A DNA stretch of 25,043 nucleotides from JAUIET01 sp045105115 (GCA_045105115.1 JBGCDE010000059.1:1-25043); one strand, 5' to 3'; shown: positions 1 to 8,331, counted from the stretch's first letter. Notes: generated by a model not told the origin, from the letters alone. Numbers and translations: made by a program.

Positions 1-188
1 TTCACAAAATCGTCCAGCTCTTCTCTGAGCCGGGACATGTCTACACCGCAGGCAGTCAAAACATCTGCGGCAACGCTGTTATCCAGCAATGCCAGCAACA
101 AATGCTCGACCGTCATGAACTCATGACGTTTGGACCTGGCCTCTCTAAAGGCATCATTGAGTGTATTTTCCAGGTCTTTACTTAACAT
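1..188 (-). CDS. clpA: ATP-dependent Clp protease ATP-binding subunit ClpA (N-terminal part, cut by window edge)
   Basis: Reading leftward from an ATG at 188-186, the frame stays open to the window edge and gives about 62 residues beginning MLSKDLENTLNDAF. They include KRHEFMTVEHLLLALL, typical of the first Clp N-domain repeat. ClpA is the AAA+ unfoldase that feeds substrates to ClpP and receives N-end-rule substrates from ClpS through this same N-domain. An AGAGG ribosome-binding site lies about 9 bases upstream, in the 20-base gap after clpS, so the two genes are very probably co-transcribed. Both AAA+ modules lie outside the window. Start and identity are confident; nothing can be said about completeness. 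Confidence 0.93.
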   Translation of the reverse strand, partial: MLSKDLENTLNDAFREARSKRHEFMTVEHLLLALLDNSVAADVLTACGVDMSRLREELDDFV

Positions 189-208
189 CCAGATCTGCCT
201 CTAACGTC

Positions 209-583
209 TCAATCCTGGTCATCTGCCACCTCAATCTCACAGAGCAGCGGATGCTCGTTTTCCCTGGCGTAATCATTCACCAAGGCCGCTTTTGTCTCTG
301 CGACATCCCGGGTAAAAACTCCGCAGACCGCTTTGCCTTTGGTATGTACCAGCAGCATGATCTGGGTTGCCTCTTCCCGGCCGAAGTGGAAAAACCGCTC
401 CAAAATGTGAACAACGAACTCCATTGGCGTGTAGTCGTCATTCATTAATACCACCTTATACAAAGGCGGTTTTTTCAATGCGGGGCGTGCATCTTCGACG
501 AGCGTGTCACTATCAAAGTCGAGCGCGTCGTCGTTGTCGGCCCCGTTACTTAACCTTAGCCGATCTTTATAAAGTTGACCCAT
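209..583 (-). CDS. clpS: ATP-dependent Clp protease adaptor ClpS
   Basis: ClpS binds proteins with N-terminal Leu, Phe, Tyr or Trp and hands them to ClpAP. The 124-residue product has the family core from about residue 38 to the end: KVVLMNDDYTPMEFV around residues 43-57, with the N-degron-pocket residues Asn48, Asp49 and Asp50, then HTKGKAVCG with the conserved pocket His at about 80. Residues 1-38 form a long acidic, Asp-rich and probably flexible extension, somewhat longer than in E. coli ClpS (106 residues) but similar to Pseudomonas proteins. In ClpS generally this tail enters the ClpA channel and modulates it. The gene precedes clpA by 20 bases. A perfect TATAAT lies 50 bases before the start. 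Identity is secure. Confidence 0.96.
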   Translation of the reverse strand: MGQLYKDRLRLSNGADNDDALDFDSDTLVEDARPALKKPPLYKVVLMNDDYTPMEFVVHILERFFHFGREEATQIMLLVHTKGKAVCGVFTRDVAETKAALVNDYARENEHPLLCEIEVADDQD

Positions 584-632
584 CTGTAGAACTCTTTTTG
601 GGACGAGAGGTTGAGAATGTTACCAGCGTCTC

Positions 633-638
633 ATTATA
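633..638 (-). promoter_or_regulatory. Putative -10 element for clpS-clpA
   Basis: The minus strand reads TATAAT here, a perfect sigma-70 -10 hexamer, about 50 bases upstream of the clpS start in a 239-base divergent intergenic region. No good -35 hexamer is visible 16-18 bases further upstream (GTCTTC at the 17-base spacing). The assignment therefore rests on the -10 alone. Confidence 0.4.
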
Positions 639-667
639 CCGCGAGCTGCAATATAGAAGACTATGAC

Positions 668-696
668 TTGACGCGCACCCTCGCATGTTAAACAAT
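668..696 (+). promoter_or_regulatory. Putative sigma-70 promoter for cspD
   Basis: TTGACG at 668-673 matches the -35 consensus at 5 of 6 positions. After a 17-base spacer, AACAAT at 691-696 matches the -10 at 4 of 6. Transcription from here would give a cspD leader of roughly 120 bases, which is plausible for a cold-shock-family gene. The rest of the 584-822 region is AT-rich and holds no other gene I can support. Confidence 0.3.
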
Positions 697-822
697 GTGC
701 TCTGAACAACTGTCAGGAAGATAAGTCTCTGATTCACAAACGATTTCAGCAGGCAGTTCAAACGAAGAAAAAAATAAAGGCCTAACAAGCATTTAGGCAA
801 ACTTCTTAAAGGAAAAGATACC

Positions 823-1110
823 ATGCAGAAAGGTGTCGTAAAATGGTTCAATAACGCAAAAGGCTACGGCTTTATCCTGCCCGAAGACGATAATGGCGAT
901 ATTTTTGCCCATTATTCTGCCATCGAAATGGATGGTTATAAAACACTGAAGGCTGGACAACGAGTTAGCTTTGAGACTGAAGAGGGGCCAAAAGGTTTGC
1001 ATGCGGTCAATATTCAGTCAGCAGAAGAGAACACTGAGCCAAAAGCCACTGCGCAGTCCTCTCAAGATTCAGTGGAACAATCCGAAGATCAATTGGAGGA
1101 GATGGCTTAG
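823..1110 (+). CDS. cspD: Cold-shock-domain protein, CspD type
   Basis: A single cold-shock domain spans residues 1-67: GVVKWFNNAKGYGFI carries the RNP1 aromatic motif and DIFAHYS is RNP2-like. A 28-residue Glu/Ser/Gln-rich acidic tail follows. The tail, and the position beside clpS-clpA, match CspD rather than the major cold-shock proteins. In E. coli, CspD is a stationary-phase protein that binds single-stranded DNA and inhibits replication; that role is inferred here by homology. AAAGGA lies about 10 bases before the ATG. At 95 residues it is longer than E. coli CspD (74) because of the tail. It converges on icd with a 32-base gap in which I see no clear terminator. Confidence 0.9.
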   Translation: MQKGVVKWFNNAKGYGFILPEDDNGDIFAHYSAIEMDGYKTLKAGQRVSFETEEGPKGLHAVNIQSAEENTEPKATAQSSQDSVEQSEDQLEEMA

Positions 1111-1142
1111 CCAATCTCCCCTGTTGTACCGAAGGAACTGTC

Positions 1143-2399
1143 TTAGCCCATGTGCTGAATAACGGCGTCGCCGAATTCAGAACACTTTAGTAGCTTGGCA
1201 TTGTCCATCAATCGCTCGAAATCGTAGGTTACGGTTCTCGCCGTAATTGCGCCTTCCATGCCGGTTACTATCAAGTCAGCAGCCTCATTCCAGCCCATAT
1301 GCCGCAGCATCATTTCCGCTGACAATATCAGTGAGCCCGGGTTTACCTTGTCTTGCCCGGTGTACTTGGGAGCCGTACCGTGAGTTGCTTCAAACAAAGC
1401 CACCTCATCACTGAGGTTTGCGCCCGGCGCAATACCAATACCGCCCACTTGGGCTGCCAAGGCATCTGACAGGTAATCGCCATTCAGGTTCAGTGTTGCG
1501 ATTACGCTGTATTCATCCGGTCTCAGCAACACTTGCTGCAACATTGCATCGGCAATTACATCCTTAATAATGATCTCGTTACCGGTTTTAGGATTTTTAA
1601 GCGTGCACCAAGGCCCACCGTCCAGTAACTCTGCACCAAAGTGTGCTTGCGCAGTCTCATAGCCCCAATCTTTGAATGCACCTTCCGTGAATTTCATAAT
1701 ATTGCCCTTGTGGACAAGGGTTACTGACGGCAGATCTTGATCTATCGCATATTGAATTGCTTTACGAACCAATCGAGTCGTGCCTTCTTTAGAGACTGGC
1801 TTTACACCAATACCGCATTCGTTAGGAAAGCGTATTTTCTGCACGCCCATTTCTTCGCGCAGAAATTGAATAACTTTTTCGGCTTCTTCGGTGCCGGCTT
1901 TCCATTCTATGCCTGCGTAGATGTCTTCAGAATTTTCGCGAAAAATCACCATGTTGGTTTTCTGAGGCTCTTTGACTGGCGATGGCACGCCATCGAACCA
2001 CTTCACTGGACGTTGACAGACGTACAGGTCCATTTCTTGGCGAAGAGCAACGTTCAATGAACGGAAGCCACCGCCAACCGGCGTGGTTAATGGTCCCTTT
2101 ATGGCCACCACATACTCACGGATTGCATCCAGTGTCTCTTCCGGGAACCAATCTCCGTCATACAACTCAGCGGCTTTCTCACCGTTGAACACTTCCATCC
2201 ACACAATTTGCTTGTTGCCGTTGTAGGCTTTATTGACGGCCGCATCAACAACTTTAAGCATCGGAGGCGTGATATCAATCCCAATGCCGTCACCCTCGAT
2301 ATAGGGGATAATAGGCTTGTCCGGTACAGTCAGCGACATGTCTGAATTTACCGTTATTTTCTCGCCTTCCGTAGGGACTTTGATATGTTTGTAAGCCAT
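1143..2399 (-). CDS. icd: NADP-dependent isocitrate dehydrogenase
   Basis: Icd oxidatively decarboxylates isocitrate to 2-oxoglutarate in the TCA cycle. The 418-residue product begins MAYKHIKVPTEG. I chose this ATG over one 14 codons upstream because CGGAG sits 6-7 bases before it and it matches the family start. The substrate segment RSLNVALRQEMDLYVC carries Ser114, equivalent to E. coli Ser113, the site phosphorylated by AceK to divert carbon into the glyoxylate shunt. APKY, KVNPG and TYDFERLM hold the Lys, Tyr, Val, Tyr and Arg that select NADP in the E. coli-type enzyme. The length is normal. It is divergent from rluE across 106 bases and is probably monocistronic. Confidence 0.97.
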   Translation of the reverse strand: MAYKHIKVPTEGEKITVNSDMSLTVPDKPIIPYIEGDGIGIDITPPMLKVVDAAVNKAYNGNKQIVWMEVFNGEKAAELYDGDWFPEETLDAIREYVVAIKGPLTTPVGGGFRSLNVALRQEMDLYVCQRPVKWFDGVPSPVKEPQKTNMVIFRENSEDIYAGIEWKAGTEEAEKVIQFLREEMGVQKIRFPNECGIGVKPVSKEGTTRLVRKAIQYAIDQDLPSVTLVHKGNIMKFTEGAFKDWGYETAQAHFGAELLDGGPWCTLKNPKTGNEIIIKDVIADAMLQQVLLRPDEYSVIATLNLNGDYLSDALAAQVGGIGIAPGANLSDEVALFEATHGTAPKYTGQDKVNPGSLILSAEMMLRHMGWNEAADLIVTGMEGAITARTVTYDFERLMDNAKLLKCSEFGDAVIQHMG

Positions 2400-2505
2400 G
2401 TTCAACTCCGAAGTAAAAACTGTTGCGACCGCAAGAACCACTCATTGTAACATTGTCATGCTGATTATTTTGGCCGCCTTTTGTACCCTGCAAGGCTCTT
2501 GACTG

Positions 2506-3066
2506 ATGAGAGATGTGTACCTTTTCAACAAACCTTTTCGGGTGCTGTCCCAATTTACGCCAGATGGAGGGAAAGCCTGTCTAAAAGACTTTATCAATGT
2601 GCCCGCCATCTATTGTGCTGGGCGGCTGGATTTCGACTCCGAAGGCTTACTTCTGCTAACGGATAACGGAAAATTGCAACATCAATTGAGCCATCCGAAA
2701 TTCAACACATCCAAGCACTATTGGGTTCAAGTAGAAGGCAAGCCAAGTGCCGAATCATTATCAGCATTAGTAAAAGGTGTGATGCTGAAAGATGGTCCGG
2801 CTAAGGCACTGCTTGCAAAGCACATAGAAACACCAAATATATGGCCACGCACACCACCGATCAGGGTTCGCAAGCATATTCAGGACAGCTGGCTGGAGAT
2901 CGTTATTAGTGAGGGGCGCAATCGCCAGGTAAGACGAATGACTGCAAACATTGGCCACCCTACTCTGCGCCTGATCCGTCATCAAATTGGTGACTTTGCT
3001 CTAGCCGACTTGGCGCCTGGCGATCTTCGACGGGAAGCCTACAACGATAGGAAATTAGCGCAATGA
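2506..3066 (+). CDS. rluE: 23S rRNA pseudouridine(2457) synthase RluE
   Basis: This is an RsuA/RluB/RluE-family enzyme that isomerises a uridine to pseudouridine in 23S rRNA; RluE acts at U2457 in E. coli. The catalytic Asp is Asp42 in AGRLDFDSEGLLLLT. YWVQVEG, WPRTPPIRVRK and the C-terminal EGRNRQVRRMTANIGHPTLRLIR follow RluE closely. At 186 residues it lacks the basic N-terminal extension of E. coli RluE and has no S4 domain. It opens a plus-strand operon; its stop overlaps the start of the Nudix gene (ATGA at 3063). The ribosome-binding site is weak (AGGCTC). Confidence 0.92.
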   Translation: MRDVYLFNKPFRVLSQFTPDGGKACLKDFINVPAIYCAGRLDFDSEGLLLLTDNGKLQHQLSHPKFNTSKHYWVQVEGKPSAESLSALVKGVMLKDGPAKALLAKHIETPNIWPRTPPIRVRKHIQDSWLEIVISEGRNRQVRRMTANIGHPTLRLIRHQIGDFALADLAPGDLRREAYNDRKLAQ

Positions 3067-3527
3067 ACCCTGCAAATGCGCACCTGACTGTTGCAACGGT
3101 GATTGAGCACGAAGGTCGCTTTTTGATGGTACGTGAAATGGATCAAGGTCTAGAGGTCATCAATCAGCCGGCGGGCCACTGGGAGCCGGGAGAATCACTG
3201 CCGCAGGCGGCCATCAGGGAAACACTTGAAGAAACCGCATGGCATATAGAGCTCACAGGTCTCATAGGTGTGTTCTTATCAAGTAACCCACACGGTGATC
3301 ATTACTGCCGGATAGCATTTGCAGCAAAAGCGCTCAGCCATGACGGCGAGCTTGCTTTAGATGAGGATATTCTTGCCGCTCAGTGGATGAGTCTGGATGA
3401 ATTACAGGCACAGCGTGATAAAATGCGCAGCAAGGTGGTGCTGCAAACCCTGCAGGCATGGCTGGATGGTCAACATTTTGATCTAAGTGCGGTGTCTTCG
3501 ATACCGATGGTTCACAGTAAGCCCTAA
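3063..3527 (+). CDS. nudJ: Nudix hydrolase, NudJ-like (phosphatase)
   Basis: A Nudix fold of 154 residues. HLTVATVIEHEGRFLMV begins the domain, and the Nudix box starts at GHWEPGE, continues through RETLEET, and ends in Ala-Trp where the consensus has Gly-aliphatic. The catalytic Glu residues (REXXEE) are intact, and I recall EETAW as common in the Pseudomonas-type members. E. coli NudJ removes phosphate from thiamin precursor diphosphates and nucleoside di- and triphosphates; the substrate here is inferred. NQPAGHWEPGE and the late segment around KVVLQTLQAW match NudJ. It overlaps rluE by 4 bases and lies 29 bases before mnmA, the usual gammaproteobacterial order. Confidence 0.85.
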   Translation: MNPANAHLTVATVIEHEGRFLMVREMDQGLEVINQPAGHWEPGESLPQAAIRETLEETAWHIELTGLIGVFLSSNPHGDHYCRIAFAAKALSHDGELALDEDILAAQWMSLDELQAQRDKMRSKVVLQTLQAWLDGQHFDLSAVSSIPMVHSKP

Positions 3528-3556
3528 ACCGGGCATAAGCGTAAGGAACAGATATC

Positions 3557-4684
3557 ATGGCCCATCAGGCGGCCAAGCGAGTTATTGTTGGTATGTCTGG
3601 CGGCGTAGACTCGTCCGTGGCTGCGTACCTGCTTCTGCAGCAGGGTTACCAGGTTGAAGGCCTGTTCATGAAGAACTGGAATGACGACGATGGCACTGAA
3701 TATTGCACGGCGATGACCGACCTCGCCGATGCCGCTCACGTAGCACAGACACTCGGCATAAAATTGCATACCGCAAACTTTGCTTCCGAGTATTGGGACA
3801 GAGTATTTCAGCATTTTCTAAGCGAGTATAAAGCTGGCCGAACACCTAACCCTGACATTCTGTGCAACAAGGAAATCAAGTTCAGAGCGTTTCTGGACCA
3901 CGCTCTGGCTTTAGGCGCCGATGCAATTGCAACGGGTCACTATGCGCGCATGGACGATTCCACCGGTGAAGCCAGACTGCTCAAAGGCCTGGACCCAGCT
4001 AAAGACCAAAGTTACTTCCTGCATGCAGTGAGCGCGCAGCAACTGCAACACACCTTATTCCCGCTGGGTGAGTTGCTTAAAACTGAAGTACGAGAAATAG
4101 CTGAGCAGCAAGGTTTGATCACACATGACAAAAAAGACAGTACGGGTATCTGCTTTATCGGTGAACGACGCTTCAAAGACTTTCTGATGCAGTACATTCC
4201 GGCTCAAGAAGGCGATATTTGCTCACTCGACGGTGAGAGCCTCGGCCGTCATGCAGGGTTGATGTTTCATACCATCGGCCAAAGACAAGGCCTGGGAATT
4301 GGCGGCAAGAAAGGCCAGCCCGAAAAAGCATGGTATGTGGCGGCCAAAGATCTGGAACGCAATGTATTAAAAGTTGTGCAAGGTAATGATCATCCCGCGC
4401 TGTTTGCGCAATCACTCACTGTTGAACAGCTTGAGTGGGTCAATGGCAAACCACCTTCTGCAAATACGACCTTACACGCGAAGATTCGTTATCGACAAAA
4501 CGATCAGACGTGTGAGCTACTCGACAACACTGATCAAGATTGTTGTACGGTGCATTTTGAGGTGCCACAACGAGCCATATCACCTGGCCAATCCTGCGTC
4601 TTTTACGCTGGCGAGCACTGCCTTGGCGGTGGAATAATTCGCTCTGCACTGCGCTCGCCGGTCACAGAGGCAAAAAGCGCATGA
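3557..4684 (+). CDS. mnmA: tRNA-specific 2-thiouridylase MnmA
   Basis: MnmA adenylates and thiolates uridine 34 in Lys, Glu and Gln tRNAs, taking sulfur from the Tus relay. The PP-loop SGGVDSS is at residues 14-20. The catalytic cysteines are Cys103 (NPDILCNKEIKF) and Cys199 (STGICFIGER), and GHYAR binds substrate. The C-terminal beta-barrel begins around residue 295. Length (375) is normal. AAGGA lies 11 bases before the ATG. It overlaps hflD by 4 bases (ATGA at 4681). Confidence 0.97.
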   Translation: MAHQAAKRVIVGMSGGVDSSVAAYLLLQQGYQVEGLFMKNWNDDDGTEYCTAMTDLADAAHVAQTLGIKLHTANFASEYWDRVFQHFLSEYKAGRTPNPDILCNKEIKFRAFLDHALALGADAIATGHYARMDDSTGEARLLKGLDPAKDQSYFLHAVSAQQLQHTLFPLGELLKTEVREIAEQQGLITHDKKDSTGICFIGERRFKDFLMQYIPAQEGDICSLDGESLGRHAGLMFHTIGQRQGLGIGGKKGQPEKAWYVAAKDLERNVLKVVQGNDHPALFAQSLTVEQLEWVNGKPPSANTTLHAKIRYRQNDQTCELLDNTDQDCCTVHFEVPQRAISPGQSCVFYAGEHCLGGGIIRSALRSPVTEAKSA

Positions 4685-5301
4685 GTGTTCGAGACCAAAC
4701 GCTGTGCCTGGCAGCACTGATGCAGCATTGCCAAATGGTCGAGCAACTGGCAAACAGTGGTTCAGTGAATTATGACGAACTGGGCGACTGTTTACAGCAA
4801 TTGTTCATCACCGACCATGAGACAACTCAAGATGCTTTTGGGACGCTGCAAAGCTTAACGCCTGGTTTGCAGCTCTTGCAAAAACTACTTGCCAGAAACA
4901 GCGTTGAAGGTACTCAGAATTTGCTGCAATACGCAGTGTCGCTGTTGCATCTGGAACGCAAGCTCAGTCACAACAAAGATATGCTGCAAATTATTCGTAA
5001 CCGTCTTGACCATGCCTCTTACCATCGTGACCACTTTAGTTCAGACAATCACGGCGTGGCAGAACAAGTTGCGGGTATTTATCAAGACACACTCAGCACA
5101 CTTAAATATCGAATACACGTAAAGGGCAATATGCAGCACTTGCAAGATGAGCACACTGCAAATTGCATCAGGGCACTGCTTTTATGTGCTGTTAGATCGG
5201 TCAGGCTATGGCGCTTATCGGGTGGTTCCCGACTGAATCTTTTATTGAAACGCGGTCAGTATCAACAACAAGTAACACATTTATTAGCAGGAAAACAATG
5301 A
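4681..5301 (+). CDS. hflD: High-frequency lysogenisation protein HflD homologue
   Basis: A 206-residue, mostly helical protein with no predicted membrane segment. Features such as ALMQHCQMVEQLA near the N-terminus, LERKLS at about residue 97 and the late IRALLLCAVRSVRLWR match the HflD/YcfC family. In E. coli HflD is a peripheral inner-membrane protein that binds lambda CII; its normal cellular role is unknown. The mnmA-hflD-purB order is widely conserved in gammaproteobacteria and supports the call. Its TGA overlaps the purB ATG, so translation of the two is probably coupled. Confidence 0.9.
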   Translation: MSVRDQTLCLAALMQHCQMVEQLANSGSVNYDELGDCLQQLFITDHETTQDAFGTLQSLTPGLQLLQKLLARNSVEGTQNLLQYAVSLLHLERKLSHNKDMLQIIRNRLDHASYHRDHFSSDNHGVAEQVAGIYQDTLSTLKYRIHVKGNMQHLQDEHTANCIRALLLCAVRSVRLWRLSGGSRLNLLLKRGQYQQQVTHLLAGKQ

Positions 5302-6677
5302 GTGAACTCGAACTTTCAGCATTAACTGCCCTCTCACCGGTAGACGGTCGATATGGCGGCAAAACAGCGGCACTTCGGCCAATGTTTAGCGAATATGGCC
5401 TAATCAAGGCAAGAATCACTGTGGAGGTCGAGTGGTTAAAGGCCTTGGCGGCAGAACCAGGCATTCGCGAACTGCCAGAACTCTCTGTCGAAGACATCAA
5501 GTACCTGGATTTACTGGTTGATGAATTCAGTGTACAAGATGCGCAAAGCATCAAGGACACCGAGAGAACGACCAATCACGATGTGAAAGCCTGCGAGTAC
5601 TTCCTGAAAGAAAAAATGGCGGCCAGAGCAGAGCTGGCGCCGCATTTGGAGTTTGTGCACTTCGCCTGTACGTCCGAAGACATTAATAACTTATCTCATG
5701 CCTTGATGCTCAAACAGGGGCGCGAACAGGTGTTGCTTCCGGCAATGAAGACATTGACCACTGCGATCGCCGAGCTGGCTGAACAGCACGCTGACGTGCC
5801 TATGTTGTCGAGAACACATGGACAATCCGCAAGCCCAACAACGGTAGGCAAGGAATTTGCAAACGTCGTTCACCGCTTGCAACGACAATACACGCAGGTG
5901 TCCAACAGCCCATTGCTGGGTAAGATCAATGGCGCCGTAGGTAACTATAACGCCCATATTTCCAGTTACCCTGAGATCAACTGGCCAGCACTCGCGGAGG
6001 GCTTTGTGTGCAGTTTAGGAATTCAATGGAATGACTACACTACCCAGATCGAACCGCACGATTACATTGCGGAACTGTTCTCTGGAATTAATCGTTTCAA
6101 TACAATCCTGATTGATTTTAATCGGGATATCTGGGGCTATATTTCCATGGGGTACTTTAAACAAAAGACTGTCAAGGGAGAGATCGGATCTTCGACCATG
6201 CCACACAAAGTAAACCCAATCGATTTCGAAAACTCCGAGGGAAATCTGGGTCTGGCCAATGCGATCAATCAACACCTCGCTGACAAACTGCCTGTATCGC
6301 GCTGGCAGCGGGATTTAAGTGACTCGACAGTATTAAGGAATTTGGGCGTTGGCATTGCCCACTCACTGATTGCATACCAAAGTACGATGAAAGGAATCTC
6401 CAAACTTGAATTGGCGCCGAATATCCTCGCAGAAGACTTAAACAACAGCTGGGAGGTTCTTGCTGAACCTTTGCAGACAATCATGCGCCGGTACGGTGTA
6501 GACAACCCCTATGAGAAGCTTAAGGAATTAACCAGAGGACAAGCTGTTAACAAGGAAATTCTGGAATCTTTTGTGGAAGGTCTCGAAGTACCCGAGGAAG
6601 CCAAGGAGATGATGCGAGCTCTGACTCCGCACGGTTACACAGGGCTCGCTGAAAAGCTGGCGCGATCAATACGCTAG
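5298..6677 (+). CDS. purB: Adenylosuccinate lyase
   Basis: PurB cleaves SAICAR to AICAR in purine synthesis and adenylosuccinate to AMP. The 459-residue product starts MSELELSALTALSPVDGRYG; I rejected an in-frame start 30 codons upstream because it lies inside hflD and the true start overlaps the hflD stop. The fumarase/aspartase superfamily signature SSTMPHKVNP is near residue 300, with the catalytic serine loop, and SRTHGQSASP carries the conserved His at about 171. Length and domain order are normal. AGGAAAAC before the ATG serves as ribosome-binding site. Confidence 0.97.
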   Translation: MSELELSALTALSPVDGRYGGKTAALRPMFSEYGLIKARITVEVEWLKALAAEPGIRELPELSVEDIKYLDLLVDEFSVQDAQSIKDTERTTNHDVKACEYFLKEKMAARAELAPHLEFVHFACTSEDINNLSHALMLKQGREQVLLPAMKTLTTAIAELAEQHADVPMLSRTHGQSASPTTVGKEFANVVHRLQRQYTQVSNSPLLGKINGAVGNYNAHISSYPEINWPALAEGFVCSLGIQWNDYTTQIEPHDYIAELFSGINRFNTILIDFNRDIWGYISMGYFKQKTVKGEIGSSTMPHKVNPIDFENSEGNLGLANAINQHLADKLPVSRWQRDLSDSTVLRNLGVGIAHSLIAYQSTMKGISKLELAPNILAEDLNNSWEVLAEPLQTIMRRYGVDNPYEKLKELTRGQAVNKEILESFVEGLEVPEEAKEMMRALTPHGYTGLAEKLARSIR

Positions 6678-6680
6678 ATA

Positions 6681-7829
6681 ATGCAGCCCCTTAATGGCCT
6701 GGCGACCGCTGAAGAACAACAACGGTTCGTTTCTCAATACTGGCAGAGTGAACACCGCTACTTTAAAGGCGCCCTAACTGAATTCGAAGACCCTATCACG
6801 GCTGATGAACTCGCTGGACTAGCCTGTGAACCTGAGATTGTCAGTCGAATAGTCAGTGGTCCTGAAAATACACTGGAACTTGGACCTTTCTCAGAGCAGC
6901 GATTGCAAGAATTTGAACCCAAGCATTCGACACTGCTAGTTCAGGGCGTTGAACTTTTTGTCCCTGCCTTGGTAGCACTGCGAGATGCCTTTAACTTTAT
7001 TCCGAGCTGGCGTTTCGAAGATGTGATGGTCAGCTTTGCGACACCGAATGGTGGCGTTGGACCTCACTTCGATCAGTACGATGTATTTTTAGTGCAGGGA
7101 GAGGGTTCGCGTGATTGGCAAGTGGGTCAGAATTGCGATGAACACTCTGAAATCGATTCCAGCTCAGGCCAGCGAATTTTGAGCCGTTTCCAACAGCGAG
7201 CAAGTTATACGCTCAACAAAGGCGATGTTCTTTATGTGCCGCCTGGTATGGCTCACTGGGGTGTCTCGCGAGATAACAGTATTTGCTACTCCATTGGCTT
7301 TCGTGCGCCCTCAGCAAAAGAGCTGGCGAGTGAATGGGCCCATTCTCTTGTTGCTGAACAGCAACGCTTTCAGGACCCGACCACAGCCTATACAGCGAGA
7401 TCCGGGCAGCACATTACGCCGGCGGCAATACAACAGGCCAAATCCTTACTTTTTGAGCTTCTCAGTGAACCAGCTAACATCGCAGACGCATTGGGTACTT
7501 TTCAAAGCGCCAGCCCTCACTTCGATGAAGTACTCGCACCCGGCTGGTCTGACCTTGAAAACAAGTTGGCAAACGGCGCGCTGCTAAGCCGGTGTTCAGG
7601 CGCCAGGTCGTTCTATTACTGTGACGAGACGACAACAAGAGTGTATTTTAATGGCCACGCTCATGGGGCTAGCGGCGCACAGATTGGATGGGTAGAACAG
7701 CTTTGCTCTGCAGAGAAGCTAGACCTTGGCGATATCCGATCGCATTGCATGCACAAGGACGATAGAATAGAGGCGGAACACAAAGCTCTTTTGCTTTTAG
7801 CGCTACAGCACCAAGTGTATGAACTCTGA
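6681..7829 (+). CDS. roxA: Ribosomal protein uL16 arginine 3-hydroxylase (cupin/JmjC oxygenase)
   Basis: A 382-residue Fe(II)/2-oxoglutarate oxygenase of the YcfD/RoxA family, which hydroxylates a conserved arginine of ribosomal protein L16 near the peptidyl-transferase centre. The iron triad is visible: His129 and Asp131 in GPHFDQYDVFLVQGEGSRDW, and His192 in GDVLYVPPGMAHWG. The C-terminal winged-helix part of the family follows. Length agrees with E. coli YcfD (373). It starts 3 bases after the purB stop without a strong Shine-Dalgarno, so it is likely coupled to purB, and it overlaps the next gene by 11 bases. Confidence 0.92.
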   Translation: MQPLNGLATAEEQQRFVSQYWQSEHRYFKGALTEFEDPITADELAGLACEPEIVSRIVSGPENTLELGPFSEQRLQEFEPKHSTLLVQGVELFVPALVALRDAFNFIPSWRFEDVMVSFATPNGGVGPHFDQYDVFLVQGEGSRDWQVGQNCDEHSEIDSSSGQRILSRFQQRASYTLNKGDVLYVPPGMAHWGVSRDNSICYSIGFRAPSAKELASEWAHSLVAEQQRFQDPTTAYTARSGQHITPAAIQQAKSLLFELLSEPANIADALGTFQSASPHFDEVLAPGWSDLENKLANGALLSRCSGARSFYYCDETTTRVYFNGHAHGASGAQIGWVEQLCSAEKLDLGDIRSHCMHKDDRIEAEHKALLLLALQHQVYEL

Positions 7830-8331
7830 GATCTCAAATGCCAACCCTGTCGAGTTGATTGAGGGCGATGTTAGCTACCCAACAGGCTATCTGCGGGCAG
7901 CGATGCAACTGCTTAGTTCGACCCAGCGCGAATTGAGAATTTACAGTGAATTACTTGAAGCAGATGTGTATGGAAGCGAAGATTTCGTAACTCAATTGTC
8001 ATCAATGATACGAGCCAACCGCCGCTCACATGCCCGTGTACTTGTATCCGCTCGAGCAGAACTGGCAGGGCGGAGTCATCGCCTTCTGGACCTTGCCCGC
8101 ACATTGCCAAGCTTGTGCCAGTGCCGGGTAATCTCTGAACCAGCTGATAGATATCGTGAAGACTACGTGTTGGCAGACCGGTCAGCTTACGTGGCGAAAA
8201 AAGCAAAGGATGAAAATGCCGCCCGCTTTGCACCTAGTGACCGAGCAGGTGCTGTTGATCGCGCTGAACACTTTGACTACCTATGGTCACGGGCAAGCGC
8301 CAGCGCTGAACTGCGCTACCTCTCTATCTAA
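7819..8331 (+). CDS. Stand-alone DUF7931-type protein (phospholipase-D-like fold suspected)
   Basis: The 170-residue product resembles the DUF7931 domain found in Pseudomonas beside, or fused to, GNAT acetyltransferases next to the roxA homologue. Visible parts: a region around residues 25-50 with ELRIYSELLEADVYG; RRSHARVLV at about 68-76; a His-containing helix SHRLLDLARTLPSL at about 86-99; and a Tyr/Asp segment REDYVLADRSAY. The arrangement recalls one half of a phospholipase-D-like fold, but a full HKD motif is not visible, so catalysis is doubtful. No acetyltransferase domain is present here. The start lies inside roxA (11-base overlap), pointing to coupled translation. The biological role is unknown. 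Confidence 0.68.
   Translation: MNSEISNANPVELIEGDVSYPTGYLRAAMQLLSSTQRELRIYSELLEADVYGSEDFVTQLSSMIRANRRSHARVLVSARAELAGRSHRLLDLARTLPSLCQCRVISEPADRYREDYVLADRSAYVAKKAKDENAARFAPSDRAGAVDRAEHFDYLWSRASASAELRYLSI

Noticed and set aside
2400..2441. N-terminal extension of icd by 14 codons
   Set aside because: CGGAG at the right distance and the family start MAYKHI favour the ATG at 2399.
5208..5297. 30-codon N-terminal extension of purB
   Set aside because: It lies within hflD in another frame; the ATGA overlap start gives the normal PurB N-terminus.
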